Shown: positions 29,121 to 37,005 of the stretch, in pieces
How the letters are laid out: each line of letters opens with the position of its first letter
How positions within the stretch are numbered: position 1 is the stretch's first letter
Assembly: GCA_046294815.1 (NCBI GenBank)
Contig: JBKBOJ010000020.1
Location: 1 to 43,548 of the forward strand
Reading direction: 5' to 3'
Length of the DNA: 43,548 bases
Origin: Pelomonas sp046294815
GTDB taxonomy: Bacteria > Pseudomonadota > Gammaproteobacteria > Burkholderiales > Burkholderiaceae_C
Made by a program: the position numbers and the translations under genes
The notes under the pieces: generated by a model
Told to the model about the DNA's origin: nothing
The model's input: the letters and a program-made list of their open reading frames with translations, nothing else
The model's database searches: none

Positions 29121-31751
29121 TCAGACGACCACGTTGACGAGGCGGCCCGGCACGATGACGACCTTCTTTGGCGCCCGCCCTTCGCTGAACTTGGCGAACT
29201 CCGGGTTGGCCAGCGCGGCGGCCTCGATGGCGGCTTTGTCAGCGCCCGCCGCCACCTTGATCGAGCCGCGCAGCTTGCCGTTGATCTGCAGCATCAGCTC
29301 GATCTCGTCCTGTACCAGCGCGGCCTCGTCCACCGCAGGCCAGGGCGCGTCCAGCAGGTCGCCATGCTCCGCGGCAAAGCCCAGGTCCTGCCAGAGCTGG
29401 TGGGTGATGTGGGGCGTGGCGGGGTAGAGCACGCGCAGCAACACCGAGAAGCCTTCGCGCACGGCGGCAGACTGGCCCTCGGCCTTGAAGGCTTCCAGCG
29501 CATTGAGCAGCTTCATCGCGCCGGAGACCACGGTGTTGTACTGCATGCGCTCGTAGTCGTAGCTGACCTGCTTGAGCACTTGGTGCACCTCGCGGCGCAG
29601 CGCCTTGCCGTCGCCGTTCAGTGCAGCGAAGTCGGTGCCGCCGGCCTTGATGGCCTCGGCGTTGCGCATGCCGAAGTTCCACACCCGCTTCAGGAAGCGG
29701 TGCGCGCCTTCTACGGCCGCGTCGTTCCACTCCAGCGTCTGCTCCGGGGGAGAGGCGAACATGACGAACAGGCGGGCCGTGTCGGCGCCGTACTGGTCGA
29801 TCAGCGCCTGCGGGTCCACGCCGTTGTTCTTGGACTTGGACATGGTCGTCATCTCGTATTCGAGACGCGTGCCGTCCTTCTTCAGCGTCGCGCCGACGAT
29901 GCCGCCCTTGTCGTCGTGGATGATGTCGACCTCATGGTCCCAGTAGTAGTCCTTGCCGCCGCCCTCGGGCTTGTGGAAGAAGGCGCCCTTCAACACCATG
30001 CCCTGCGTCAGCAGCTTCTCGAAGGGCTCTGACACGTCGACCAGCTTGAGGTCGCGCATGACCTTGGTCCAGAAGCGCGCGTACAGCAGGTGCAGGATGG
30101 CGTGCTCGATGCCGCCGATGTACTGGTTCATCGGCATCCAGTACTTCGTGCCGGCGCCCACCATGGCCTGATCGTTGGTCGGATCGCAGTAGCGCATGAA
30201 GTACCAGGACGAATCGACGAAGGTGTCCATCGTGTCCGTCTCGCGCTTGGCGGGCTTGCCGCACTTCGGGCAGGGGACGTTCAGGAAGTCGGCGCGCTTG
30301 TTCAGCGGGTTGCCGCTGCCGTCGGGGATGCAGTCCTCGGGCAGCACGACCGGCAGGTCTTTCTCCGGCACAGGCACGACGCCGCAGTCATCGCAGTGAA
30401 TGATGGGAATGGGCGTGCCCCAGTAACGCTGGCGGCTGATGCCCCAGTCGCGCAAGCGCCAGGTGGTCTTTTTCTCGCCCAGGCCCTTCTCGGCCAGCAG
30501 CTCGGCGACCTTGTCAACGGCCTGCTTGTGGTTGAGCCCATCCAGCACACCGGAGTTCACGCAGACGCCGCGCGTCTTGTCGCCGTACCACTCGGCCCAG
30601 GCGTCGGTCGTGAAGGCCTCGCTTTCGACGGCCACGACCTGCTTGATCTCTATGCCGTACTTCTTCGCGAACGCGAAGTCGCGCTCGTCATGCGCTGGCA
30701 CGCCCATCACGGCGCCGTCGCCATAGCTCATCAGCACATAGTTGCCGACCCAGACCGGCACCGGGGCGCCGGTGATGGGGTGCGTGACGAACAGGCCCGT
30801 GGGCACGCCCTTCTTCTCCTGCGTGGCCAGCTCCGCCTCGGTGGTGCCGCCGGCCTTGCATTCCTCGATGAAGGCGGCCACTTCGGGCCTGTCCTTGGCG
30901 GCGATGGCGGCCAGCGGATGCTCGGGCGCCACGGCGCAGAAGGTCACGCCCATGATGGTGTCGGCGCGGGTCGTGAACACCCACAGCCTGTCGCCGGCGC
31001 CTTCGATGCTGTGGGGGAAGGCGAAGCGCACGCCCTGGCTCTTGCCGATCCAGTTCTCCTGCATCAGCCGCACGCGCTCGGGCCAGCCGCTCAGGTAATT
31101 GGGGTCTTCAGGATTGGCGACCGCCGACAGCAGTTCCTCGGCGTACTGCGTGATCTTCAGGTAGTAGCCGGGGATCTCGCGCTTCTCCACCAGCGCGCCC
31201 GAGCGCCAGCCGCGACCGTCGATGACCTGCTCGTTGGCAAGCACGGTCTGGTCCACCGGGTCCCAGTTGACCACCTGGGTGCGGCGCTCGGCGATGCCGG
31301 CCTCCAGCATCTTCAGGAACAGCCACTGGTTCCACTTGTAGTAGCGCGGATCGCAGGTGGTGACCTCGCGGCTCCAGTCGATGGCCAGGCCCATGGCCTG
31401 CATCTGGCCCTTCATGTGGGCGATGTTGGAGTAGGTCCACTGCGCGGGCGGCAGCTTGCCCTTCATCGCGGCGTTCTCGGCCGGCAGGCCGAAGGCATCC
31501 CAGCCCATGGGCATGAGGACGTTGTAGCCCTTCATGCGCAGCTGGCGGGCCAGCATGTCGTTGATCGTGTAGTTGCGCACATGGCCCATGTGCAGCTTGC
31601 CGCTCGGGTAGGGCAGCATGGAGCAGGCGTAGAAGTGCGGCTTGGACGGGTCCTCGGTGACGCGGTAGGCGTCGCGCTCCGTCCAGTAGGCACGGGCGGC
31701 GGCTTCGATCTCGTTGGGCTTGTAGCTGGGCGCTTCGGTGGGGGCGTTCAT
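29121..31751 (-). CDS. leuS: Leucyl-tRNA synthetase
   Basis: This 876-residue class I synthetase charges tRNA-Leu in the cytoplasm. The HIGH-type motif is HMGH at residues 54-57 (MLPYPSGKLHMGHVRNYT); the KMSKS motif is MSKSK at 637-641. The editing domain (VFTTRADTIMGVTFCAVAPEH, and SYGDGAVMGVPAHDERD) is intact. A zinc-binding-like insert has HCDDCG and PCPKCGKP. The C-terminal anticodon-binding region and the leucyl-specific tail complete it. The start at 31751 gives the usual N-terminus (YKPNEIEAAARAYW). It lies 40 bp after the exbD-like gene in a long leftward run. Confidence 0.97.
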   Translation of the reverse strand: MNAPTEAPSYKPNEIEAAARAYWTERDAYRVTEDPSKPHFYACSMLPYPSGKLHMGHVRNYTINDMLARQLRMKGYNVLMPMGWDAFGLPAENAAMKGKLPPAQWTYSNIAHMKGQMQAMGLAIDWSREVTTCDPRYYKWNQWLFLKMLEAGIAERRTQVVNWDPVDQTVLANEQVIDGRGWRSGALVEKREIPGYYLKITQYAEELLSAVANPEDPNYLSGWPERVRLMQENWIGKSQGVRFAFPHSIEGAGDRLWVFTTRADTIMGVTFCAVAPEHPLAAIAAKDRPEVAAFIEECKAGGTTEAELATQEKKGVPTGLFVTHPITGAPVPVWVGNYVLMSYGDGAVMGVPAHDERDFAFAKKYGIEIKQVVAVESEAFTTDAWAEWYGDKTRGVCVNSGVLDGLNHKQAVDKVAELLAEKGLGEKKTTWRLRDWGISRQRYWGTPIPIIHCDDCGVVPVPEKDLPVVLPEDCIPDGSGNPLNKRADFLNVPCPKCGKPAKRETDTMDTFVDSSWYFMRYCDPTNDQAMVGAGTKYWMPMNQYIGGIEHAILHLLYARFWTKVMRDLKLVDVSEPFEKLLTQGMVLKGAFFHKPEGGGKDYYWDHEVDIIHDDKGGIVGATLKKDGTRLEYEMTTMSKSKNNGVDPQALIDQYGADTARLFVMFASPPEQTLEWNDAAVEGAHRFLKRVWNFGMRNAEAIKAGGTDFAALNGDGKALRREVHQVLKQVSYDYERMQYNTVVSGAMKLLNALEAFKAEGQSAAVREGFSVLLRVLYPATPHITHQLWQDLGFAAEHGDLLDAPWPAVDEAALVQDEIELMLQINGKLRGSIKVAAGADKAAIEAAALANPEFAKFSEGRAPKKVVIVPGRLVNVVV

Positions 31752-31791
31752 GCCCCAAATTGTAGGTGGGCCCTTGCGCCCGACCGTTCGC

Positions 31792-32217
31792 TCAAGGTGC
31801 CGACGCGGCCGTCTGCGCAACGAAGGCGATGCGGTTCAGCCCGGCGGCCTGCACCCAGCCGATCAGCTCCGCCACCTGGCCGTAGGGCACGGCGCGGTCG
31901 GCGCGCAGCTGCACCTCCAGCTGCGGGTTGGCGCGGCCCAGCTCGGCGATGCGCTGCTGGAAGACCGTGGGCTGCAGTTCGTCGTTGCCGAGGTGCAGCC
32001 TGCCGTCCGGCGTGATGGCCACGGCGACGAAGCTGGGCGCGTCGCTGGGCGTGGCAGCCTCGGCCTTGGGCAGGTCCAGGCGCAGCGAGGCGGTCATCAG
32101 CGGCGCGGTGATCATGAAGATGACCAGCAGCACCAGCATCACGTCAATCAGCGGCGTCATGTTGATCTCGCTCATCGGGCGAGCGGCGCCGGGGCGTTCA
32201 AGCCGGCCGAAGCTCAT
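31792..32217 (-). CDS. ExbD/TolR-family membrane protein
   Basis: This 141-residue protein has one N-terminal membrane helix, MTPLIDVMLVLLVIFMITAP, whose Asp is the proton-conducting residue of the ExbD/TolR family. A periplasmic domain follows (VAITPDGRLHLGND, QLRADRAVPYGQVAELIGWVQ). With the ExbB/TolQ-like gene just upstream it would form a motor using the proton gradient. ATG at 32217, two bases after the upstream stop, is preferred over an in-frame TTG at 32223. No tolA, tolB or pal accompanies it, so an ExbB/ExbD (TonB) role is as likely as a Tol role. Confidence 0.92.
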   Translation of the reverse strand: MSFGRLERPGAARPMSEINMTPLIDVMLVLLVIFMITAPLMTASLRLDLPKAEAATPSDAPSFVAVAITPDGRLHLGNDELQPTVFQQRIAELGRANPQLEVQLRADRAVPYGQVAELIGWVQAAGLNRIAFVAQTAASAP

Positions 32218-32219
32218 GA

Positions 32220-32858
32220 TCAATCGTGATCCAGCAGCTCGCGCAGGTCGTGCGCGAAACCCTCTAGCTCGGCCTCGCAGCTCGTGACGAGCTTGCCGAA
32301 CACGTTGTAGGCCAGCACGGCGGGAATGGCCACGGCCAGGCCGGCGGCGGTCATGACCAGCGCCTCGCCCACCGGGCCGGAGATCTTCTCGATGCTGATG
32401 TTGCCTGAGGCCGAGATGCCCAGCAGCGCGTGGTAGATGCCCCAGACGGTGCCGAACAAACCCACGAAGGGCGCGGTGGCGCCGATAGAGGCCAACAGCA
32501 CTTGGCCGAACTGCAGCTTGGCCAGCACCCCGTGCAGCGCATCGCGCAGGCGGCGCGTCAGGCGCGACTCACGTCGGCCGGCCGCGTCCAGCGTGGCGGC
32601 CCGGGTCTCGGCCGTGGCGGCGTCCAGCAGCGGCAGCAGCAGGCCTTCGGTGTCGAAGTTCTGCAGCGCGCTGCGGCCATCGGACACGTTGGCGGCAGCC
32701 CAGAACGCCGGCACGGCGCGCTGCAGGCCGCGGCTGGCCCGGCGCAGCAGCCAGGTCTTCCACAGGATCAGCGCCCAGGCGCTGACGGACATGGCCAGCA
32801 GCAGCAGGGCCACGGCGCGGCCCACCACATCGCTCTGAGCCCAGAACGCCGTGAACAT
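32220..32858 (-). CDS. ExbB/TolQ-family proton channel protein
   Basis: This 212-residue MotA/TolQ/ExbB family protein has an N-terminal helix (VALLLLAMSVSAWALILWKTW), a cytoplasmic loop, then paired helices: LLASIGATAPFVGLFGTVWG, followed by GISASGNISIEKISGPVGEALVMTAAGLAVAIPAVLAYN. The Gly/Thr-rich pore residues are conserved. It starts one base after the dapB stop and ends two bases before the exbD-like ATG, so stoichiometric production is likely. The pair energises outer-membrane processes, either TonB-dependent uptake or Tol-Pal function. Confidence 0.92.
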   Translation of the reverse strand: MFTAFWAQSDVVGRAVALLLLAMSVSAWALILWKTWLLRRASRGLQRAVPAFWAAANVSDGRSALQNFDTEGLLLPLLDAATAETRAATLDAAGRRESRLTRRLRDALHGVLAKLQFGQVLLASIGATAPFVGLFGTVWGIYHALLGISASGNISIEKISGPVGEALVMTAAGLAVAIPAVLAYNVFGKLVTSCEAELEGFAHDLRELLDHD

Positions 32859-32859
32859 G

Positions 32860-33600
32860 TCAGCGGTTGAAGCCCAGCACGTCGTTCATGCCGAACAACC
32901 CGGTCGTCTTGCCGCCGGCCAGGAAGCGCGCGCAGCGCAGGCTGCCCTGGGCGTAGATCGTGCGGTTGGTCGCCTTGTGGCTGACCTCGATGCGCTCGCC
33001 GATGCCGGCGAACAGCACCGTGTGGTCACCGATGATGTCGCCACCGCGCACGGTGGCAAAGCCGATCGTGGACGGATCGCGCTGGCCGGTGACGCCTTCG
33101 CGGCCATAGACGGCGCAGGCCTTGAGGTCGCGGCCAAGCGCGTCGGCGACGACCTGGCCCATCTGCAGCGCGGTGCCGCTGGGCGCGTCGACCTTCATGC
33201 GGTGATGGGCCTCGATGATCTCGATGTCGTAGCCCTCGGCCAGCGCGCGCGCGGCCATGTCCAGCAACTTGAGCACGACGTTGACGCCCACGCTCATGTT
33301 GGGCGCGAAGACGATGGCCGTACGCTCGGCAAAGCGGGCGATCTGCGCCTTCTGGGCCTCGTCGAAGCCGGTGGTGCCGACGACGGCCTTCACGCCCAGC
33401 TCCGCGCAGACGGCCAGGTGGGCGAGTGTCGCCTCGGGGCGCGTGAAGTCGATCAGCACATCTGCGCCCGCCAGCCCCGCGCGCACGTCGTCGCCCTTGT
33501 CCAGCGTGGCGTGCAGCGTGCAGTCGTCGGCGGCCTGGACGGCCTCGATGAGCATCTTGCCCATGCGCCCGGAGGCGCCGGTGATGGCGACCTTGATCAT
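32860..33600 (-). CDS. dapB: 4-hydroxy-tetrahydrodipicolinate reductase
   Basis: DapB catalyses the NAD(P)H-dependent step to tetrahydrodipicolinate in lysine and meso-diaminopimelate synthesis, feeding peptidoglycan. The 246-residue protein has the dinucleotide loop VAITGASGRMGKML (GASGRMG at 8-14), LIDFTRPEAT, VVGTTGFDEAQ, the substrate-binding signature IIEAHHRMKVDAPSGTAL and the C-terminal GSLRCARFLAGGKTTGLFGM. Its ATG overlaps the bamE stop, and the next gene begins one base after its own stop. The grouping with exbB/exbD and bamE places cell-envelope functions in one transcript. Confidence 0.96.
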   Translation of the reverse strand: MIKVAITGASGRMGKMLIEAVQAADDCTLHATLDKGDDVRAGLAGADVLIDFTRPEATLAHLAVCAELGVKAVVGTTGFDEAQKAQIARFAERTAIVFAPNMSVGVNVVLKLLDMAARALAEGYDIEIIEAHHRMKVDAPSGTALQMGQVVADALGRDLKACAVYGREGVTGQRDPSTIGFATVRGGDIIGDHTVLFAGIGERIEVSHKATNRTIYAQGSLRCARFLAGGKTTGLFGMNDVLGFNR

Positions 33601-34178
33601 CAGGAACTGCTCCCGGCCTTGCCCTCCAGCGGCGGATAGATGCGGCCGGGCGCGGGGCCTTCGGCCGCGGCGGTGGGCGGCACCTCGGCACTGCGCTTGG
33701 GCGGCGGCAGCGCGCTGCGCTCGGCCTCGCTCAGCTCCAGCTTGGGCTGCTTGCGGTTCGGTTTGAAGGTGTTGATGGAGGCGACGAACTCGTTCTCGGT
33801 AGGCAGGTCGTCCGGCACGGTCAGCGTCTTGAGGCGGTCCCCATCGAACTCGGCGACGACCAGCCGATGTTGCTCGGGAGCCCCTTGGCGGCGAATCGTG
33901 AAGGGATAGTCCCAGCGCGACTCGTGGAAGATGTCAGTCAGCAGCGGCGAGCCGAGCAGGTCGCGCACCTGCGCCTTGGGCATGCCGGGCTTGACGCGGG
34001 CAACCATCTCCTTGGTCAGCACATTGCCCTGCACGACCTCGACGCGGTAGGGCGTCAGCACGCCCAGCACCTTTTCTCCGGTGACGGAGGGCAGCGACGG
34101 CAGGGAGTCCCAGGTCGGCAGATAGGAGCAACCGCCAAGCAGCGCAAGCAGCGGGAAAGAGGCAAGCAGGGGACGCAT
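33600..34178 (-). CDS. bamE: Outer-membrane assembly lipoprotein BamE
   Basis: BamE (SmpA/OmlA) is a small lipoprotein of the BAM complex that inserts outer-membrane proteins. The 192-residue protein has a lipobox (LLALLGGC, Cys17) and the core TPYRVEVVQGNVLTKEMVARVKPGMPKAQVRDLLGSPLLTD with FHESRWDYPF, all diagnostic. Beyond about residue 130 it carries a Pro/Lys-rich extension not present in E. coli BamE, as is usual in Burkholderiales. It is divergent from fur with 100 bp between, and is the first gene of the long leftward run down to 24540. Confidence 0.94.
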   Translation of the reverse strand: MRPLLASFPLLALLGGCSYLPTWDSLPSLPSVTGEKVLGVLTPYRVEVVQGNVLTKEMVARVKPGMPKAQVRDLLGSPLLTDIFHESRWDYPFTIRRQGAPEQHRLVVAEFDGDRLKTLTVPDDLPTENEFVASINTFKPNRKQPKLELSEAERSALPPPKRSAEVPPTAAAEGPAPGRIYPPLEGKAGSSS

Positions 34179-34278
34179 GGGGCGGCTACAAAAGGGGCAG
34201 GAAGGCGCTGGCCGGGAGTCCGGCTGGCTATGATCGGGCGGATTCTAGCGGGGCCATTTCACGGCCCTGGACCGTGCC

Positions 34279-34725
34279 ATGCCCAGCTCCTCTCCCCCCC
34301 GGAACCAGACCAGCGACATCAAGAACAGCGGCCTCAAGGCGACGCTGCCGCGCATCAAGATCCTGGAGATCTTCCAGCGCTCGGCCCAGCGCCACATGAC
34401 GGCCGAGGATGTCTACAAAGCCTTGCTTAACGAGGGCGCCGACATCGGCCTGGCCACGGTCTACCGCGTGCTGCAGCAGTTCGAACAGGCCGGGCTGCTG
34501 AGCCGCAACCATTTCGAGACCGGCAAGGCCATCTACGAGCTCAACGAGGGCCACCACCACGACCATCTCGTCTGCCTGAACTGCGGCAAGGTCGAGGAGT
34601 TCTTCGATCCCGGCATCGAGGAGCGCCAGCACAGCATCGCCAGCGAGCGCGGCTTCAAGCTGCAGGAGCATTCGCTGGCGCTGTACGCCACCTGCATCAA
34701 GACCGACTGCCCCAACAGGGCCTGA
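34279..34725 (+). CDS. fur: Ferric uptake regulator
   Basis: Fur is an iron-responsive repressor. The 148-residue protein has an N-terminal winged helix (SGLKATLPRIKILEIFQR, HMTAEDVYKALLNEG, GLATVYRVLQQFEQAGLL) and metal sites HHHDHLVCLNCGKVEEF, plus the C-terminal Cys pair CIKTDC. The divergent partner is bamE, a conserved arrangement in proteobacteria. A TATGAT at 34229-34234 could be its -10, but no good -35 is seen. The ribosome-binding site is weak, and the first eight residues (MPSSSPPR) are extra relative to many homologues, though no later start fits. Confidence 0.96.
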   Translation: MPSSSPPRNQTSDIKNSGLKATLPRIKILEIFQRSAQRHMTAEDVYKALLNEGADIGLATVYRVLQQFEQAGLLSRNHFETGKAIYELNEGHHHDHLVCLNCGKVEEFFDPGIEERQHSIASERGFKLQEHSLALYATCIKTDCPNRA

Positions 34726-34743
34726 GCGACAGCGCCGCTGCCG

Positions 34744-35700
34744 TCAGTCGATGGAGCCGCTGTCGATGGCGCGCTGGTGGCGCTCGACGAATTCCTTGTA
34801 GGTGTCGATGCCGCGCAACTGCAGGATGGTGTTGCGCACCGCGGCCTCCACCAGCACGGCGAGGTTGCGGCCAGCGTCCACCGCGATGACGACCTTGCGC
34901 ACGGGCATGCCCAGCACGTCCTCGTACAGCGGCTCGTAAGGCAGGCGCTCGAAGTCGCGCTCCATCGTCTCCTTGCGCACCAGGTGCACGATGAGCTTCA
35001 GGCGCATCTTGCGGCGCACCGCGGTCTCGCCAAAGATGGCCTTGATGTCCAGCAGGCCGATGCCGCGCACTTCCAACAGGTTCAGCAGCAACTCGGGACA
35101 GCGACCCTCGATGGCGGTCTGGGCGATGCGGAAGAAGTCCACCGCGTCGTCGGCCACCAGGCCGTGACCGCGCGAGATCAGCTCCAGCCCCAGTTCGCTC
35201 TTGCCCAGGCCCGACTCGCCGGTCAGCAGCACGCCCAGGCCCAGGATGTCCATGAACACGCCGTGCCGCGTCGTGCGGTTGGCGAACAACTGTGCCAGAT
35301 AGCCCCGCACCAGGTCGATGACGTGGCCGGCAGACTCGGCGGTGCGGAACAGCGGAATCTCGGCGCGGTCGCACATGGCCACCAGCCGCGGCGGGGGCAC
35401 ACTGTTGTCGGCCACGATGAGGACCGGCGGCTCCAGCGTGACGATGCGAGAGATGCGGCGGTCCTGAACTTCCGTGCTCTCCTGGCTCAGATAGGCCACC
35501 TCGCGGTGTCCCACGATCTGCACGCGGTAGGGGTGGATGTAGTTCAGGTAGCCGACCAGGTCGGCGGCGCTCTGCGCGTCGCGTACGGCTGCCTCATCGA
35601 AACGGCGCTCGGGATGGGCATGGCCGGCGATCCACTCCCAGCGCAGCGCCTCGCGATGCTCTTCGAAGAGGCGCTCGGCGCTGATGGAGGTGGGCTTCAA
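34744..35700 (-). CDS. hprK: HPr kinase/phosphorylase
   Basis: HprK phosphorylates and dephosphorylates HPr of the phosphotransferase system. The 318-residue protein shows the N-terminal domain SISAERLFEEHREALRWEWIAG, HGVFMDILGLGVLL with the catalytic His146, the P-loop GESGLGKS at 161-168, LVADDAVDFF, and the C-terminal signature LLEVRGIGLLDIKAIFGETAVR. The start is TTG at 35700: between the preceding in-frame stop and this codon there is no ATG or GTG, and TGAGG lies nine bases upstream. It is downstream of ptsN. The usual follower rapZ is missing, and fur is convergent instead. Confidence 0.94.
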   Translation of the reverse strand: MKPTSISAERLFEEHREALRWEWIAGHAHPERRFDEAAVRDAQSAADLVGYLNYIHPYRVQIVGHREVAYLSQESTEVQDRRISRIVTLEPPVLIVADNSVPPPRLVAMCDRAEIPLFRTAESAGHVIDLVRGYLAQLFANRTTRHGVFMDILGLGVLLTGESGLGKSELGLELISRGHGLVADDAVDFFRIAQTAIEGRCPELLLNLLEVRGIGLLDIKAIFGETAVRRKMRLKLIVHLVRKETMERDFERLPYEPLYEDVLGMPVRKVVIAVDAGRNLAVLVEAAVRNTILQLRGIDTYKEFVERHQRAIDSGSID

Positions 35701-35775
35701 GTCGGAGGCCTCAGGTTGCTGGGCGGCTGGGGGCGCCGCGCACGCGGGTTTCTAGAAGGCAGAAGGGGCGCGGCC

Positions 35776-36246
35776 TCAGGCGACGGACTTCAACGGCTCC
35801 CAAGCCGCGATGAGCTTGTGCAGCGTGGCGGCCTCGGGCTCGGACTTGAGCTGCTCGCGCAATTCGCGGTCCGACAGCATCTCGGCGATCTCGGACAGGA
35901 TCTCCAGATGACGCTGTGTGGCGGCTTCCGGCACCAGCAGGAAGATCAGCAGCCCTACCGGCTCGTCGTCAGGCGCATCAAAGCCGATGGGTTGGGTCAG
36001 GCGCAGCACGGCGGCCAACGGGTGCTTGAGCCCCTTGACGCGGCCATGAGGGATCGCCACACCATGCCCGAGGCCGGTGGATCCGAGGCGCTCGCGCGCG
36101 AACAGGTTGTCCGTTACCAGCGCCCGTGCCATCTGGTGGTGGTTTTCGAACAGCAACCCCGCATGCTCGAAGGCGCGCTTTTTGCTGGACGCATCCACGT
36201 TCACCAACACGTTGTCGGCAGGCAGGATGGCGGCGAGACGATTCAT
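35776..36246 (-). CDS. ptsN: Nitrogen PTS EIIA component
   Basis: This 156-residue EIIA-Ntr protein is the terminal phospho-acceptor of the nitrogen-related phosphotransferase chain and regulates potassium transport, stress and metabolism. The phosphorylated His67 lies in GHGVAIPHGRVKGLKHPL. Other family stretches are ASSKKRAFEHAG, FARERLGSTGLG, APDDEPVGLLIFLLVPEAATQRHLEIL and the C-terminal helix. It precedes hprK by 75 bp and follows hpf, the standard hpf-ptsN-hprK order, but a MITE-like repeat lies in the hpf-ptsN gap. Confidence 0.95.
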   Translation of the reverse strand: MNRLAAILPADNVLVNVDASSKKRAFEHAGLLFENHHQMARALVTDNLFARERLGSTGLGHGVAIPHGRVKGLKHPLAAVLRLTQPIGFDAPDDEPVGLLIFLLVPEAATQRHLEILSEIAEMLSDRELREQLKSEPEAATLHKLIAAWEPLKSVA

Positions 36247-36317
36247 GGTCGTTGGCTGGGCTCAGGGACGCCGTTCAGGCGCGGCCGCGGCCGGGCGTTG
36301 GGTCATTCGAAGCCCGG

Positions 36318-36345
36318 ATTATGGAACTCTGGACCGTTTTGCGAA
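36318..36345 (-). promoter_or_regulatory. Candidate promoter for ptsN
   Basis: On the minus strand: TTCGCA, a 16-bp spacer and CATAAT, about 72 bases upstream of ptsN. A strong terminator behind hpf makes a separate ptsN promoter necessary. The -10 is good and the -35 moderate. Confidence 0.3.
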
Positions 36346-36425
36346 GGGGGTTGAGCCTGCGCGGGCGTGCAAAACCTGCCATGCGACCCCCGAACAGGTG
36401 CCTTTGCGGCACTGCAACAACAGAT

Positions 36426-36596
36426 CTAGTAGCCTGTCGGGCTTTGGGTCGGGTGCGCGTTGGGCCGGGGTGATTTGCGGGGCGATGCGGCGTTGCCGAC
36501 TCGTTGCGGGGATCCATCTCACGCCTCGTCGGCGCCTTGCCTCGCCCCGCAACACTCCCCGGCGCGCTCCCGGCCCAAAGTCCGACAGGCTCCTAG
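36426..36596. mobile_element. MITE-like element, copy 1 (about 171 bp)
   Basis: The ends are inverted repeats of about 29 bp: left CTAGTAGCCTGTCGGGCTTT (continuing GGGTCGGGTGCGCG), right (reverse complement) CTAGGAGCCTGTCGGACTTT (continuing GGGCCGGGAGCGCG). Both are bounded by CTAG, compatible with a 4-bp YTAR-type target duplication as known for part of the IS5 family. The interior is non-coding. A nearly identical interior occurs in copy 2 at 43328 onward. It lies between hpf and ptsN, downstream of the hpf terminator. Confidence 0.75.
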
Positions 36597-36614
36597 GGCC
36601 TGAATGCACATCTC

Positions 36615-36642
36615 AAAAAAGAAGGCGGCCCGTAGGCCGCCT
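36615..36642 (-). terminator. Intrinsic terminator of hpf
   Basis: On the minus strand AGGCGGCC-TACG-GGCCGCCT is a perfect 8-bp stem with a 4-base loop, followed by TCTTTTTTG. It begins 22 bases after the hpf stop. This is one of the two clearest terminators in the window. Confidence 0.9.
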
Positions 36643-36663
36643 GGCTGTCTCTGCCGCGTGGGG

Positions 36664-37005
36664 TCAGCGGGCGGGAACATCCATGCGCTTGGCGGAGGCG
36701 TGGTGGTGGTCTTGCACCTTGTCCTTGTGGCGGCAGACCTGACGGTCCAGCTTGTCCATCAACTGATCAATGGCGGCGTAAAGATCCTCATGGGACTGCT
36801 CGACGAAGATGTCGCGGCCCTTGACGTGCAACGTGACCTCGGCGCGTTGCCGGCGTTCCTTCTCCTTCTGCTTTTCCACGGTCAGCAGGACGTTGATGTC
36901 AACGACCTGATCGAAGTGGCGGGTCACACGGTCCAGCTTGGTGAGCACATACTCGCGCAGAGCGGGCGTGACTTCCAGGTGATGGCCACTGATCGTCAGA
37001 TTCAT
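36664..37005 (-). CDS. hpf: Ribosome hibernation promoting factor
   Basis: This 113-residue short-type HPF/RaiA protein binds the 30S decoding region and promotes ribosome dimers in stationary phase. MNLTISGHHLEVTPALREYV, KLDRVTRHFDQVVDINVLL, AEVTLHVKGRDIFVEQSHEDLYAAID and LMDKLDRQVCRHK are all typical. The C-terminal long-form domain is absent. AAAGGAGG five bases before the ATG fixes the start. It often lies behind rpoN, but here it is the first gene, divergent from corA across 403 bp. A strong terminator follows. Confidence 0.95.
   Translation of the reverse strand: MNLTISGHHLEVTPALREYVLTKLDRVTRHFDQVVDINVLLTVEKQKEKERRQRAEVTLHVKGRDIFVEQSHEDLYAAIDQLMDKLDRQVCRHKDKVQDHHHASAKRMDVPAR

Larger units (their letters stand above)
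36247..36663. other. Intergenic region between ptsN and hpf
   Basis: These 417 bp hold the ptsN promoter candidate (36318-36345), the MITE-like copy 1 (36426-36596) and the hpf terminator (36615-36642). No gene is supported; the frames seen here are products of the repeat. A TGGCAGGTTTTGCA near 36363-36385 (minus) resembles a sigma-54 site but has the wrong spacing. Confidence 0.6.

Noticed and set aside
36363..36385. Possible sigma-54 promoter for ptsN
   Set aside because: The GG and GC elements are two bases too close together for the -24/-12 consensus.
36275..36742. Several short frames across the MITE-like repeat between ptsN and hpf
   Set aside because: The same translations recur from copy 2, so they come from repeat DNA. 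They have no start signals.
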